Positions 1 to 12,161 of a DNA stretch of 64,000 bases are shown here, in pieces. The stretch spans positions 20,212,001 to 20,276,000 of the forward strand of contig JANTQA010000023.1 in assembly GCA_027625915.1 (NCBI GenBank), given 5' to 3'. Under the pieces are notes generated by a model that had not been told where the DNA came from, made no database searches, and worked only from the letters and a program-made list of their open reading frames with translations. The translations under genes were made by a program, and so were the position numbers. The DNA comes from Anaeramoeba flamelloides. Its lineage: Eukaryota; Metamonada; Anaeramoebidae. How positions within the stretch are numbered: the first letter of the stretch is position 1; each line of letters starts with the position of its first letter.

Positions 1-876
1 CAAATGCTTAAATATCTTCAAAGTAAAAAGAAATTGTTTTCTTTTTGTAGAGAACCAATTTAATTCAATTTAATGCAATTTGTGGCTGTTAGAAAACCCT
101 CTATAGTTATTGGTAACTTAGTTAGAATTTTGTAATGCTCTTTTATGAAAAAAAATTTTCTGAAATGGTTAAAAAAATCTTCAAGATCTAAAAAGTTCAA
201 ATGGGTGAAATTTCATAACCCGTACCACTGTTTTCTAAATTAGAATTCACATCCATTTAAATTGGAAATTGAGTTTTTCTGTCTGTGATATTTTTTTTCT
301 AAAAATGTTCTCTTTTTTCATAGTTGATTTTTAGAGATCGGTTGTACACTACAAGTAGATATCTTTTTAAATAATATTTGTTACTTACTAAAATTTGTAC
401 ATTTTTGTTTTCCATTTCAGAAAATTATTTTTAGGTATTGATTTTATTTTATCTAATTTTAAAAATATCAGGCCTTTCATATTTAACATTCTTAAAAAGC
501 AAATTATTATCAGATTCAAAACTTTGATATTTTTAAATATTGTAGAAGAAATATTTTTTTTTCAATTTACCATACAAGGCAAGTCACAATTTTTGGAATA
601 AAGTTTTCATAAATTTAATGGGTTATTTTTTTTCCAAAACCATAAAAATCCAAAAAAGTGATCAAAATACGGTCTATCATCAACAAAAATAAAGATGAAT
701 AGTTTTTCTTAAAAATAAAAAATTGCAATTAAAAATAAAACCAACAAACGTAAAAAAAACAGATTAAAAATGTTTTAGTATATTTATTTTTATTATTGTG
801 GAATTTCTAAGAATACATAAAAACATTCATATCGTTATATATGACAATTATAAGCAAAATATATAAAAATTGACAA
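1..876. other. A+T-rich non-coding DNA at window edge
   Basis: Low-complexity A/T-rich DNA. The only open frame (395-601, plus) is short, hydrophobic and biased like the surrounding DNA, so I do not call it a gene. The stretch lies downstream of the DUF547-encoding exon and would include its 3' UTR. I see no repeat, RNA gene or clear polyadenylation signal. Confidence 0.6.
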
Positions 877-3800
877 TTATAAAAATTGATTTTTCAATTT
901 CATTGATTGTGTTAAAATCTTAAAATTGGGATTTATTAAGGAATTTTTAGGATACTTAATGACTAAATTATGATTATTCTTCTTATAAGTATATATCTTG
1001 TTTGAAGAATTCGAATTTATCCAATTTAAAATATTCTTGATTCCACCAAAATCCTTTTTGTACAATTTAAAGATATTTGGTAATAATAATTTCTTATTGG
1101 AAAATTTAACCAATTTCGTTAACACATTTCGAGTAATTGAATCAAAATTTTGTTCAATATTGCTGGATGTGAAGATTTGTAACTGGATGTTAAAATGGAA
1201 ATTGATTAAAGCAAAATGGAATTGGGGCTGAACCTTTTTTAGAGAAATTTTTGTGCGCGTGTCGGTTTTTTTAAAATAATTCTGATTTCTCAATGATGAT
1301 TTATATGTATTGTTAGCTCTTAATATCCCATGATAAATATCCTTGAGGGAAAAATAATCATTACAGATTCTATAGCAACATTTTTGATTAAACTTTTTAA
1401 CCCCGTTTCTATTTGTAGGTATTCCATAGTTTATTAAACCATGTAAAAATAATAAATTGTAAATATTAATAAAGAAACATAGTTTCTGTTGCTCATTCAA
1501 TTTGTTTAAGCGGACTCTTTGTAAATATAAAGTTTCCTTTACAAATTTTCGGTAAATTAATGATTTGGAAACTAATTGTAAATTAATATTATTTGCGCTA
1601 ATTTTATAAAAGATCATCAAAATATGTGTTAATTTTTTTAGGAGCATCACAGACAATTTTTCCGCGTCATGGTAATTGTCTAAATATTCCATTTCTTCAT
1701 TTAATACTATTTTTTTTTTGATGGGATAAATTAATTTACTTTTTTTGAAATTTGGATTAGTTTGATAGCTTTGGTCTTTCTTTAATTCTATTAATAAGGT
1801 TTTAAATAATCTTGTTTGTATAAATGGTTCCCATGAATTTAAATTCAGATGGTTATAAACCGTTTGGTGTGCTTGATCAAACATAACCGTCGAATAGTTA
1901 GAATCCGAATGTAAATCAAGTATTTTTTGTCTAGTTTTGGATTCAATATTAATTTCAAAAAGTGATCCTGGTATAATATATTTTTTAATGATTTTTTTTG
2001 CTTCTTTATTAATTTGCTATTATTAATTTTGATAATATGATTTTAATATATAAATACAAGAGAAATATAGAAAGGTAGTTAAATAAATTTAAGTAAATGA
2101 AAATTTTATGAATAAATTATTTTTTTTTTTTAATTTTTTTTATCTCGTTATTTAATAATGAATGGTTTGTTAATTGTATGTATAATTAAAAGTACTATCC
2201 GAGCACCTCTAACTCGTTAATAAATGGACTTTTATAACAATTAAACCTGTTTAGTTTGGAAATACACGGGCAAATCTATTGATCCACAGAAAAAAAAGCA
2301 ATTTCAAGAGAAAAATATAATTCTTAAAAATATAAATATTCGGAATCCTTAAAATGATAATTTTAATCAAGAAACGAACGAATTTAAAAGTTACACTAGA
2401 ATTGATACCAAAATTATTTTTGATTTTTTTTTTTTTTTTTTTTTTTGACGAAGAGAATAAAATATTGAAATTGGAGTATAACTCAAACTATGAATTATTT
2501 AGATGAATTAATTGATAACGTTATTGATTTTTTTTTTTTTGGTTTTTTTATAAAGTATTTCCAAAAAAAGTGGGTAATTTTTTTTTTACATTTCAAAAAA
2601 AATCATCTATGCTAGTAGAGTTATTCCTTAATTGGTAATATCAAATTAAGTTTAATATTAATACCAATTGTATCAATGACTTGTGTATTTATTTCAAAAT
2701 AATTTAGTTGAAATATTTCCCAAAAAATGAAAAAAAAACAATAGCACTTTTTTTTGGAGAAAACGATGTACGGCCAATTTCAATAAAAAACTGGAAATAT
2801 GTAAAGGTTACAAATGATTTTTTAAACAACCGAATGTAGTTATCTGTTTTTAATTCTATTTGAAAATTTGTTGAAATTAAAAATGTTATGAAAAAGATTT
2901 TTTTGGTCAAAAAGACAATAATAAACACCAATTTTCAACCCTAATATAATATCAGATAAAATCGAGATCATAATTTTTAATATCTTTTATTTATGTAAAA
3001 ATAATAAAAAAAAAATTGAATTATAATCAAGAATCAATAAATAGTAGTTAATGATTTTTTATATTTAAATACTTTTTTGAAGATTTTACTTTAATAAGAT
3101 ATAATTTAAAATAAATTTTCCCCAGTTTCTTTTGGAAATATCTTATAATAAAAGATATTGATAAGTGTCTACATGATTATAGTTAGTTTTTGTACTCTTA
3201 TTGGGGGAGAAGGTGGTGGTTTAATTAAAGAAAAATTGGTATTTTTGTAAAATATAAATTCATTTCCAATATTTTTTTTTTGTGGATCATAGATAAGAAA
3301 ATTCATTAGTTTAATTATGTATTGAAAAAATTGATTTTACCGGGTGGTTAAGTTGATATTCACTAATTTGTAGATTTTTTTTAACTCCTTGTAAGAGCAT
3401 TAATCCAGTTTGAAGAATTTCAGTTTTAGATATCTTCATAGATCAGTTAAAAATAAGTAAAAAAATATTAATTGAGAAAATTTTATTTTTCACTGTTATT
3501 TTACAATTAAAATCGATTTGATAATTTTTTTTCCATTTTCCATTTTTTAAGGAGTCATTATTTAAATCTGATAACTCTACTTTCAAAACATTTTATTTCC
3601 AAGAAAATTTGTAAAAAACGTTAGTTTAAAAAATTTCCTGTTATTTCAACCAATAAAATTCCTTATTCAAAGTTATTAAAAAATTTCAAAAATGGAAATT
3701 GAAAAGAAAAAGTTTGTCAAAATATTTGGATCGATCTGTATTTAATAATTTTAGTAAAAAAACCAAAAATCTGTATTAATTCACTTATAGACGAAAAAGA

Positions 3801-5646
3801 TAAACTCTTGCATAAATATATTATTTTGATATTTGAAAAAAACAACACTTTTAAATGATGATCATCTCTATTGGAAAAAATTTGATTTCGAAAAAAATAA
3901 AAAATAAAAAGAAATAATTACTTTTTGGGTTTGACAATTGGCCTTATAGTCTTTGACACTTTGGAAAAACAATAAATTTTCTTGATTTAAATGCACACAA
4001 AGAAATTCTTTAAAATAGGCGACACCTTTAGGTATTTTTAGCAATACTTCCAATGATGGTATGTCTACCTTTTTTAATTTGTTTTCTTTCTCTTTATAAT
4101 TTTTGTTTCGATCTTCTGTTTCTTTTTCTTTTTTTTCCAACTGTTGTTGTTGTTGTTGTTTTTGTTTTTGTTGCTGTTTCATTAATAATTTATATTTCTT
4201 AATAATTAGCATGTTGGGTAGATCTAAAGAAACTTCAGAATCATTGGTTTTTATTTTTTTGGGTTGTATAGTTACATTTGAGATGAGATTCACTGAATGA
4301 GATCGTTTCTTGGTTCTTTTTTGAAGGGACTGTGTGCTAATTGTAATGGGCTTTTTGATCTTCTTATTTGAATAATGCGCTAGCCCATTGTTAATTTGGT
4401 TGTGCCACAATTCTTCATTATTGCCCATGTTATCTTTAAATCTTGCAATTTTGTTCACAAAGCCTTGTTCGCTATTGCAGCTGTCAGAAAAGGTCATTGT
4501 AAAGGATTCCGAGCCATCTGTGTGTGTAGCCGTTTCAGTCAATTCACTTATTGTTCTATGGTATATCGTTTTTGTTGATAACGATGGTGAGATTCTTAAT
4601 TTTCTTCGACCCTTAGAAATCGTGCTAGTTGATTTTTTCAAATTTAAGGTGTTCCTTTTTTTGTTCGATTGTTGAATTGAAAGGGAATTGTCAGAGTCAC
4701 TCGTATAATTGGTGTTGTAGTGATTATTATGGTGGCTGTTATTGCTTGAAAAATCTGAACATGATGTTTCTGATTCAGATCCAATTGTTCTATTTTCGGA
4801 GGTCGCCTTTAATTGTTTCAGGGTATCAATCTCATGTTGTAATTTCTCATTTTCAACTTGAATTGAGCTACATTTGATTTTGATGGAACTTTGGGTTTGT
4901 CTGTAGTCTAAAGATGACTTGTTTATCGACTGTAAATTGTTGATATCAAACCATATTTTTTTTGCTTTTCTTTTTTGTTGTGAGTATTGCTCTTGGATCC
5001 TTTTTAAAAGCCTTTTTTGGATCATTAATTTCTCTTCTTCCTCCTTATTTCGTTGCTTTGGCTTTTGTAACATTTTCATATGTTCTTTTAAGAAACTTAA
5101 ATCTAAAAGTAAACGATTTGTTTCATTTGTTAAGTCTTTTAGCTTTGTTTGTTTGGAATTCACTTTTTCATTAAAGTTGATTTTTTTTTTTGATTTCAAT
5201 TCGTCAATACTTTTTGTCAAATTCTCAATTTTTTTCTTTTTTTGTTCAATTCCTTCGTCTTTGAACTCGTTGTTTTGGTTATTTTTAGAAATGCCCTTTT
5301 GTTTTTTAGGATCACTTTCACGAAAACCAGAAAGTTCCTCTTTTAAGGAAGATTTTTCTTTTTCTTGATCTTTGATCTTTGCATACACGTTGTGAAGCTT
5401 ACGTAATGTTGTTTCGGTTATTTGTTGTTCTTTTAATTGTTCGTGCTTTCTTTTCATTTTTTTGTATTCAAACTTTAAGTGTTCCAATTCACTGTTTTTT
5501 TTGCATTTTTTTTGATCAGGTGCCTTTATGTTTGTTTGGCCTGTTCCTTTCAAATGATCACTTTTTTGATTGCCTTTCTTTTTGTTTCTTCTTGAAAGGA
5601 TCGTTCTTAAGGTTTGCCCATATCTTGAGCTTCGGGTGTTTGTCAT
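877..5646 (-). CDS. RGS-DUF547 signalling protein, two exons
   Basis: Exon 1 is 5646-3922 and exon 2 is 2016-877, joined in phase 0 (AAA|GTAATT ... AATAG|CAA), giving 954 residues. The join completes one RGS domain (about residues 531-650). The first half, with 'KGVAYFKEFL' and 'NQENLLFF', is in exon 1; the second half, with 'EINIESKTRQ' and 'VMFDQAHQTVYNHL', is in exon 2. RGS domains accelerate GTP hydrolysis on G-alpha subunits. Residues about 740-915 form a DUF547 domain: 'KLCFFINIYN', 'FSLKDIYHGILR', 'FHFALI', 'LPNIFKLYKKDFGG'. The N-terminus is Lys/Glu-rich and predicted coiled coil (about 55-290), followed by Ser/Asn-rich sequence and a Gln tract (about 490-505). Residues before the exon-2 ATG stay in frame back to the TAG acceptor, so translation does not begin at that ATG. 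The fusion is seen directly; what DUF547 does here is unknown. Confidence 0.82.
2017..3921 (-). other. Intron of the RGS-DUF547 gene
   Basis: This 1,905-bp intron has donor GTAATT and acceptor AATAG and falls inside the RGS domain. It holds a complete 595-bp TA-flanked MITE (2551-3145), so insertion accounts for about a third of its length. The rest is A/T-rich with no supported exon. The encoded domain halves meet with no gap against RGS family members, so no middle exon needs to be invoked. Confidence 0.75.
2551..3145. mobile_element. TA-flanked MITE, family B, copy 1
   Basis: A 595-bp unit bounded by TA at each end, with imperfect terminal inverted repeats (left AAGTATTTCCAAAAAAAGTG; right end GGAAATATCT). 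It aligns over its whole length with 58757-59344 and, more divergently, with 34717-35330 and 42640-43051. A TA target and short inverted ends are typical of Tc1/mariner-derived MITEs. No transposase is encoded; the 75-residue open frame inside is not protein-like. Confidence 0.75.
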
Positions 5647-6828
5647 TCGAAAACTTTTTTTTCTTTGTTTTCTTTTGGAAAAAGATTTGCAAAATTTGTT
5701 TTGATTCGAGGGGTGTGGCTCGAACTTGTTGTTTTGTGTTTAACTTTTAAAGTCTTGTTTAAAAAAATTTTAAAAAGTACAGTTTTGCAGTGATTTCAGT
5801 TGAGAAAAAAATGTGCAAAAGTATTAAAAATATTTGGAATAAAATTTAAATAGAAAAAATAATTTTTCCTTCTCATTTTTCTTTTTAATTTTTTGAATAA
5901 GTTGACAAATCAATTGTGAACTGACAACTTCGAAACGGGCTGACAAAAGGTTAATTTCTTGAAATTTTATCAAATTTTTTAATTTTAAAAAAAAAAAGTA
6001 AAAATTAATTGACTAAGAATTTTTTTAGTTTAATTGAATAGCAAAAGTAAAACCACAAGTCTTTTTTCCCAAAATTGAAATAATTGGAAAAGTAAAAAAT
6101 TGATTAAATCAAAGTAAAATATGATTGGAAATCAAGAATACAGCCACTTCTGAACAAAAACAAAGAATATTCAACTTTCTTAAACAATGATCCTGATTAT
6201 GTGCGCGAAACGCAGAATTTTTGCTCCACGATAAATTTTATTTTTTATCGAAAAATGGATCAATTAAAAATAACCAACATAATTTGGAGTTTAAGTTAAT
6301 TTTTGGTTTATGTAAAACAAAATCAAAATTTTTCACTAAGGAGAGATATCTGTGATTGTTTTCAAAAGGCGAATGGAGAATTTTTTTTATTAAAGGGTTA
6401 AAAACTTTTAAGAATTCTATGATGAGAAAGTTTATAAAGACCAAATTACCTGATCGAACTTTAATCTTGTCCCTCATTCCAAACCAAGAAACAAATTTCA
6501 AGAGAATGATGAATATTTGAAAAGAAAATTCCTAAAAATTAACTAATAATTATTTTGAAAAAGGGATGTTGAGAAAATAAAATTCCCAAAAACTTTTACA
6601 AAAAAATTGCAGACACCAAATGAACTTTTATTTTTTCTTGTCCATTTTGAGTTACATTATTAAATTTCAATTTTTTTTGATAATTAAATTTATTCACTGA
6701 ATCTAAATTTACTTTTATTTTTCACACATTTTACAAACTATTCAATGGAAACTGTTTATTGAAGCTATTAGTGTTTACATGGTTTTAACCAAAATTATCA
6801 ATAAAAAGAAGACAATAATCAAAAATGA

Positions 6829-7582
6829 TTAAGGGATTAGCTTCACCATAGATTTCTCTATTATCAAAGTATGTTGTAATTGGGTGTAAATCATATTAGT
6901 GCACGATGGCTTAAATAGCTCTAAAAAATCCATTATAAATCTTATTGCTCAATAAATTATTACATTTTTTTCGAAAAAGATCACATTTAAAAAAGTTTCA
7001 TTTTGAAAAAATTTTTTTTTAATTCCTTTATCAAATCTAAAAATAAAAACCCAAAATACAGTATTCCTGTATTTAATAATTTATATTTAGAACTTCCAAA
7101 AGTAACTATTTTTATAATTTTTTAATTTCAAAGATTAACTCAATAATCATCAACATAAAAGTACAAAGACTGATTAATTTTGTTTGCTTTTGATAATTCT
7201 TGTCGCATCAATATTTTTCCATGATTTGAGAAAGAATTTGACAAAAAACTTTATTGGTAAATTATTTAATTTTTAAAAAAAAACGAATTTTTTAGTAACT
7301 TATCTACATTTCGCCATAAATTTAAGAAAGATATTTTATGACTTTGTAGTCTGAATATTGATAATTCAACCTTTAAATTTATGGCGAAATGCAGATTTTA
7401 TTCTGAATTTACTGGGTTTTTTACTAATACAGAGATCATTTTTAATTGATGAGATCAACAAATATTACTACTTTGCAATCGATTTTTTTGAGACATTTGA
7501 ACCATGTAACACCAATTTGGTTACGCCCAATAACAACATACTTTGTTCCTAGACTTCTCCTTGGTAGACGCTAATCCCTTAA
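6829..7582. mobile_element. Family A non-autonomous DNA element with TTAA ends
   Basis: A 754-bp unit with a perfect 13-bp terminal inverted repeat: TTAAGGGATTAGC at the left and GCTAATCCCTTAA at the right. The outermost TTAA may be a duplicated target site. A second, more decayed copy lies at 46384-47134 in the same orientation. Inside is an 18-bp inverted repeat (CATTTCGCCATAAATTTA near 7308 and its complement near 7374) that is degraded in the second copy, suggesting this copy is younger. No transposase frame is present; the open frame at 7358-7552 lies inside the element and is not protein-like. Confidence 0.75.
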
Positions 7583-8646
7583 AACCAAAAAATTTTTTTA
7601 TTTGTCGATCATTTTTTTCAAATCTAATAACTTAACTTTAAAAAAAGTTCTTTTAGACAATATTGTTAAAAAAAAAAAATAATTTTATAAAGTTTCAGAA
7701 AATTACAAGTCATTCATATAATTTTATTTTATTCTTTTTGTATTAAATTTAAGTGAAATATTCCATAAACTGTTCTAAAAAAACAATAAAATTTTTATAA
7801 TAAAAAACTAAATTTCCCTTTTGAAAATTAAAAAAATGTTCTTTTCTTTCTTGTTTCATTTTGAATTTTGTCCAATAAAATTAAAAAAGTTAGAAATACA
7901 ACCTTTCTTGTAAAGTGAGTATTAAATGACCATTTTTATGATTACACATCAGCAAAAAATACATCATCTTCTAACAAAAAAAGTTAAAGGATCATTTTTT
8001 TTCATATACAGATTAATTGCAATTTAAGTGAGGAAATTTTTACTTGATTTTCCTTTTTGAAATTATTATTCTCAAGTTTTGAAAAAAGCATATTATGAAG
8101 CCAAATGTGAAGAAACTCTCTGAAATTAGTTGTTCTTCAAAACATTCTTTGTCCGTAAATGTTTGATAAGAAACAGTTCGAAGATTTATAAAAATGGAAA
8201 TTGAACTAAAAATTTTTTGAGATTTATTAGAATTTATCAGTTTATATACGAAAATCTGTCTACATTTTTTTACAATTGTCAAACAGATCAAACAAACTTG
8301 TCACTAATTACGAAGAACCAAGAAAAAAAAATGTTATATCCTATTTTACCCCTTCTTAGTAAACAATAACTCTTTAAAAATTAATAATTTTATAATTCTT
8401 ATAATTTAATTTTTTTCAGTTCCAAAATTTTTTTTATTTTGTTTTTTACAGTGAATTAAGGTGAAACTTATTTGAAAATTTGTTTTTTTGTGTATGTCAT
8501 GGACTATTAATTCCTCTTATTTAACTGAATTCCAAAATAAAAATTTAAGAATTCTTTTTAAGATTACTTAGAAATGTGTTGGTTATCTAATGTTGCAAAT
8601 AAGATTGATGATCTTTTTTTCTATGAAAATATCAAAAATATTTACT

Positions 8647-9464
8647 GTCAAATCTAAAACCGGGAAATTTTCAAAAGCCCGGTAATTCCATTTTTCTGAT
8701 CAATTGTAAATATTAGTAAAATGTCAAAAATATACTTCCATTTTACAGACAAATAACCCAATTACCCAGCAACTTATAACCTTTCCAATTGGGTTATTGG
8801 CTAAATATTCTGAATCCATTAATTTTAACTCTTTTGTGAATTCAGAAATCAAAAAAATCCAAAATGTGTAAAATTAATTGAGAACATTACTGAAAATTGA
8901 AAATCAAATTTATTGCGATTTTCCCTTTAGATAAATTCTAAATTTATTAGGAATCATCTTTATAAGTATTATTTTGTTATTGTATTTATGAAATAAGAGT
9001 TTTATTTACTTTATATCTTTCTTTTAATAATTTTTTTAAAATTTTAAATTTCTATTGGGAACCTTAGAGGATTTATTTTTTGACAAAATGGTTTTCATAA
9101 TTTCATGAAAATTTACAATAATCAAACACCTCTCTCAAATTCAAATTCTCTCAAATATTTTAAAAGTATGAAAATGTTTTTTATTTCAAAATTTAAAATT
9201 AAAAGTGGATTTTCATTTTCAGTAATGTTCTCAATTAATTTTACACATTTTGGATTTTTTTGATTTCTGAATTCACAAAAGAGTTAAAATTAATGGATTC
9301 AGAATATTTAGCCAATAACCCAATTGGAAAGGTTATAAGTTGCTGGGTAATTGGGTTATTTGTCTGTTAAATGGGAGTATATTTTTGACTTTTTACTAAT
9401 ATTTACAATTGATCAGAAAAATGGAATTACCGGGTTTCAGAAATTTCCAGGTTTTAGATTTGAC
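8647..9464. mobile_element. Foldback element with arms of about 258 bp
   Basis: The left arm 8647-8905 and right arm 9208-9464 are near-perfect reverse complements; for example CCAATTGGGTTATTGGC on the left is mirrored on the right. The spacer is about 300 bp. Arms begin GTCAAATCTAAAACC and end GGTTTTAGATTTGAC. Long arms around a short non-coding core are typical of foldback or MULE-type non-autonomous elements. I see no convincing target-site duplication. The few arm mismatches indicate a recent origin or arm-to-arm correction. Confidence 0.8.
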
Positions 9465-10175
9465 TGTTATATTTTTTTTTAATCAGTTATAAAAATTTTT
9501 TTAATTCATATTCCCAGATTGAATTATTTTCATATATTTAACAATTCCATTTAAAAAGAAATATATTTAACAAAAAAAAGGGTTGAAAGAGATTAGAAAA
9601 TAGTTTTAGATTACGTAGTAAATTGAAGAACAACTAATTTATTCTTGTTGGTATCGCAAGATATAAGAAATTTGGTTAACGATTATGAGGAATTCCGAAA
9701 AAAAAATGATATGTATTAACAGATTAGGAGACTCAACATTTGACCCATTAAAAATAAATATTGAATGTAAAAAAAATATTATAATTTTCTTTGTTTTATT
9801 TTTTTAAATTAAAATACTTTATTAATTTTTTGTTCTATTAATGTAATAATAATCGAATTTGCACTTTCTCTGCCCAAATTTATATTTCGCTAAAATATTG
9901 TATCAAAAGATTATTGATCTTTTATTTTTAAACACAAAAATCGATTTTGGAATTTCTGTACACTAATTCATTGTATGCGAAGAGATTATTTACAAACCCT
10001 AATTTTTTCATTTTTAATTAATTTTAATGTTTTTTTTTTGTTCTTTCTAAAACACATAAAAACTGTTTCGAAAAAATAGATGGATCATTAGAATCAAGAT
10101 GTAATTCAAAAAATCCAATAAAAGCAAACTTTTTGAATGTTCATTTTTCCCCAATTTGAGATCTAAACCCCAATT

Positions 10176-10364
10176 CAAAATTTTTAACACACCAAAATTC
10201 GATTTGTGAAAAAAAAATCTTATTTAATCAATTCTCGAAGATTTACCAAATTATAACCATTCACAAATTGAAATGTTAACACTTTTTTATAAATTACTCT
10301 ACTCACAAAACAATAAATAAATAATTATCAAGATAAATAAATCATGGGTGTGTTAAAAATTTTG
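10176..10364. mobile_element. Small MITE-like inverted-repeat element
   Basis: An 18-bp perfect inverted repeat, CAAAATTTTTAACACACC at 10176-10193 and its complement at 10347-10364, bounds a 189-bp A/T-rich core. Size and structure fit a miniature inverted-repeat element. I see only one copy here and no clear target-site duplication, so a chance or regulatory inverted repeat remains possible. Confidence 0.5.
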
Positions 10365-12161
10365 GAGAGAGCAAAACAAAAAAATGCATTAGTAAATTTG
10401 TTGAAATTCTATTAGGAGTATTGATGATCAAATGGTTAGATACTTCAACTAATTTTATTTTTTTTCTTCTTTTTGGAACAACTCAACTTTAACCATAATA
10501 TCAATGGTTGAAAAAAATTTTGATCGAACCAAATAAATTACGTAATTCAAACAATGAAATGAAAAGGAAAACAAAAACTAAAAGATGAAAAAATGATTTC
10601 CATATTTTCAAAAATCAAAATTATCTCCAATTTCAATGAAAATGTATTATTGTGATTGTTTGGAACGTTTTAGCTGTGTGGAAAATTTTGAATTTTAGTT
10701 TAATTGTAAACTTTAGTAAAAGTAACTTTTCTATCAATTTGGATAAGTTTGTTCTAATTCAGGTGAAATTGGCTTTTTGTTTTTAACAAGAGGTATTCAC
10801 ACAATATGAAAGAAATTAATGTTTCAGATTTCCTATATTGATCAGTGAAAAATGAGTAATAGAATTCCTGAAAAATCATCTTTTTAAAAAAGATCTGATA
10901 ATTTTTATATTTTTGACAATTTTTTTCCTCAATTTAAAATTTTCAATTTATAACAGAAAAAGGTATTTTAGAGCCGTTTGAAATATCAGAATTGAGGTTG
11001 GACGATTAATTGAAAAGTATCTCTTTTTCGTTTTACAATACTCAGCTATTTCTTATACAATCATCATAAAAAAGGCAGTAAGTAAAGTTTTCAAAAAATG
11101 TTCCACAAAACATTATATTACTCTTTGAACTAATCTGTGTTACGTTGTTGAAAACTTATCTAACCCAAGACTTAAATATATTCGTCTCTTTTTGTAGACC
11201 ATCTTTTAACTATAAACGAACGAAACATTACCAATCAAGATACTAAAAATATTATAATCATTATTTGTTGCCAAAACCCATTCTCTTGCAAAATATTAAT
11301 AAGAGTTGACTAATTACAACAACACTGGTTTTTCTTATTATAATTTTCTACAAAAAAATAAACTTTATCTCAAACTCTCATAAATAATGAGAGAAAATGA
11401 AAAAAATTCAAGGATATCCTGATTAAATGATATTGTGAAAGTATTATTTTTTTTCTACTGATTTTTAGATCAGAATTTGATAACTATTTGATAATATGAA
11501 ATAAAAATTTTTCAATCTTCATTGGAAAATCACAGTATCAAAAAAAACTACAATAACCATAAACTCATATCTCGAAAAATAAGACTAATAGTGAACGATT
11601 TAAAATTAGCCAATGTTTATTTAACAATTTGATTTATTTCCTTTCTTGATCACAATTTACTAGAAAAAATAATATCAATTTTCGGAAAGGTTAATCACTC
11701 ACAGACACTCAACTGATCAAAAAATGCTGATGTTAAATTGTTGGTTATTTAAAAGATCTGGAAAAGAAATTTAATATTTTTGCGAAAGAAAAAAAAAATT
11801 TTTCGAAAAATTTAAATTTTATTATGAAAAGGTGTAAAGTTAAAAGATGGTAATTTTTTGATTTTAAAGAAATCTTCATTACTCTTTAAAAATAATTCAT
11901 TTTGTTTTTCGAAAAAACTCTGTTGGAAAAACAAAAAGTAACAATTGAAGGTTGATGAAAAGGAATTTCAAACAACTTGTTGATTGGTCCATCTTGGTAT
12001 TCACATTAATTGACAAAAGTTAAAAATCATAGGAATAATTACCAAATCAAAGAGATCTTCAAACATTTTCTCTAAAAAAAAAAAAAAATATTTTTCAAAC
12101 AAAACCCCCAAAAAATAGAATTTATTTTTTAATTTACCATACAGACCACATCTCATAATCA

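Larger units (their letters stand above)
5647..12161. other. Long gene-free spacer with small inverted-repeat elements
   Basis: This spacer separates the divergent RGS-DUF547 and TMEM62-like genes, so it should hold both promoters, but I recognise no core promoter motif. It contains the family A element (6829-7582), a long-armed foldback (8647-9464) and a 189-bp MITE (10176-10364), listed separately. Open frames at 6238-6501 and 8040-8291 (minus) have no family resemblance and the composition of the background. The rest is A/T-rich low-complexity DNA. Confidence 0.6.

Noticed and set aside
2704-2931. Minus-strand 75-residue open frame as a gene or transposase piece
   Set aside because: It lies wholly inside a non-coding MITE, and the frame is not kept in the other copies.
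4919-5750. Plus-strand open frames opposite the RGS-DUF547 first exon
   Set aside because: They are Phe/Ser/Cys-rich mirror images of the Lys/Glu/Gln-rich coding strand and match no family.
8040-8291. Minus-strand 83-residue open frame
   Set aside because: No family resemblance, A/T-biased codons and no splice partner nearby.
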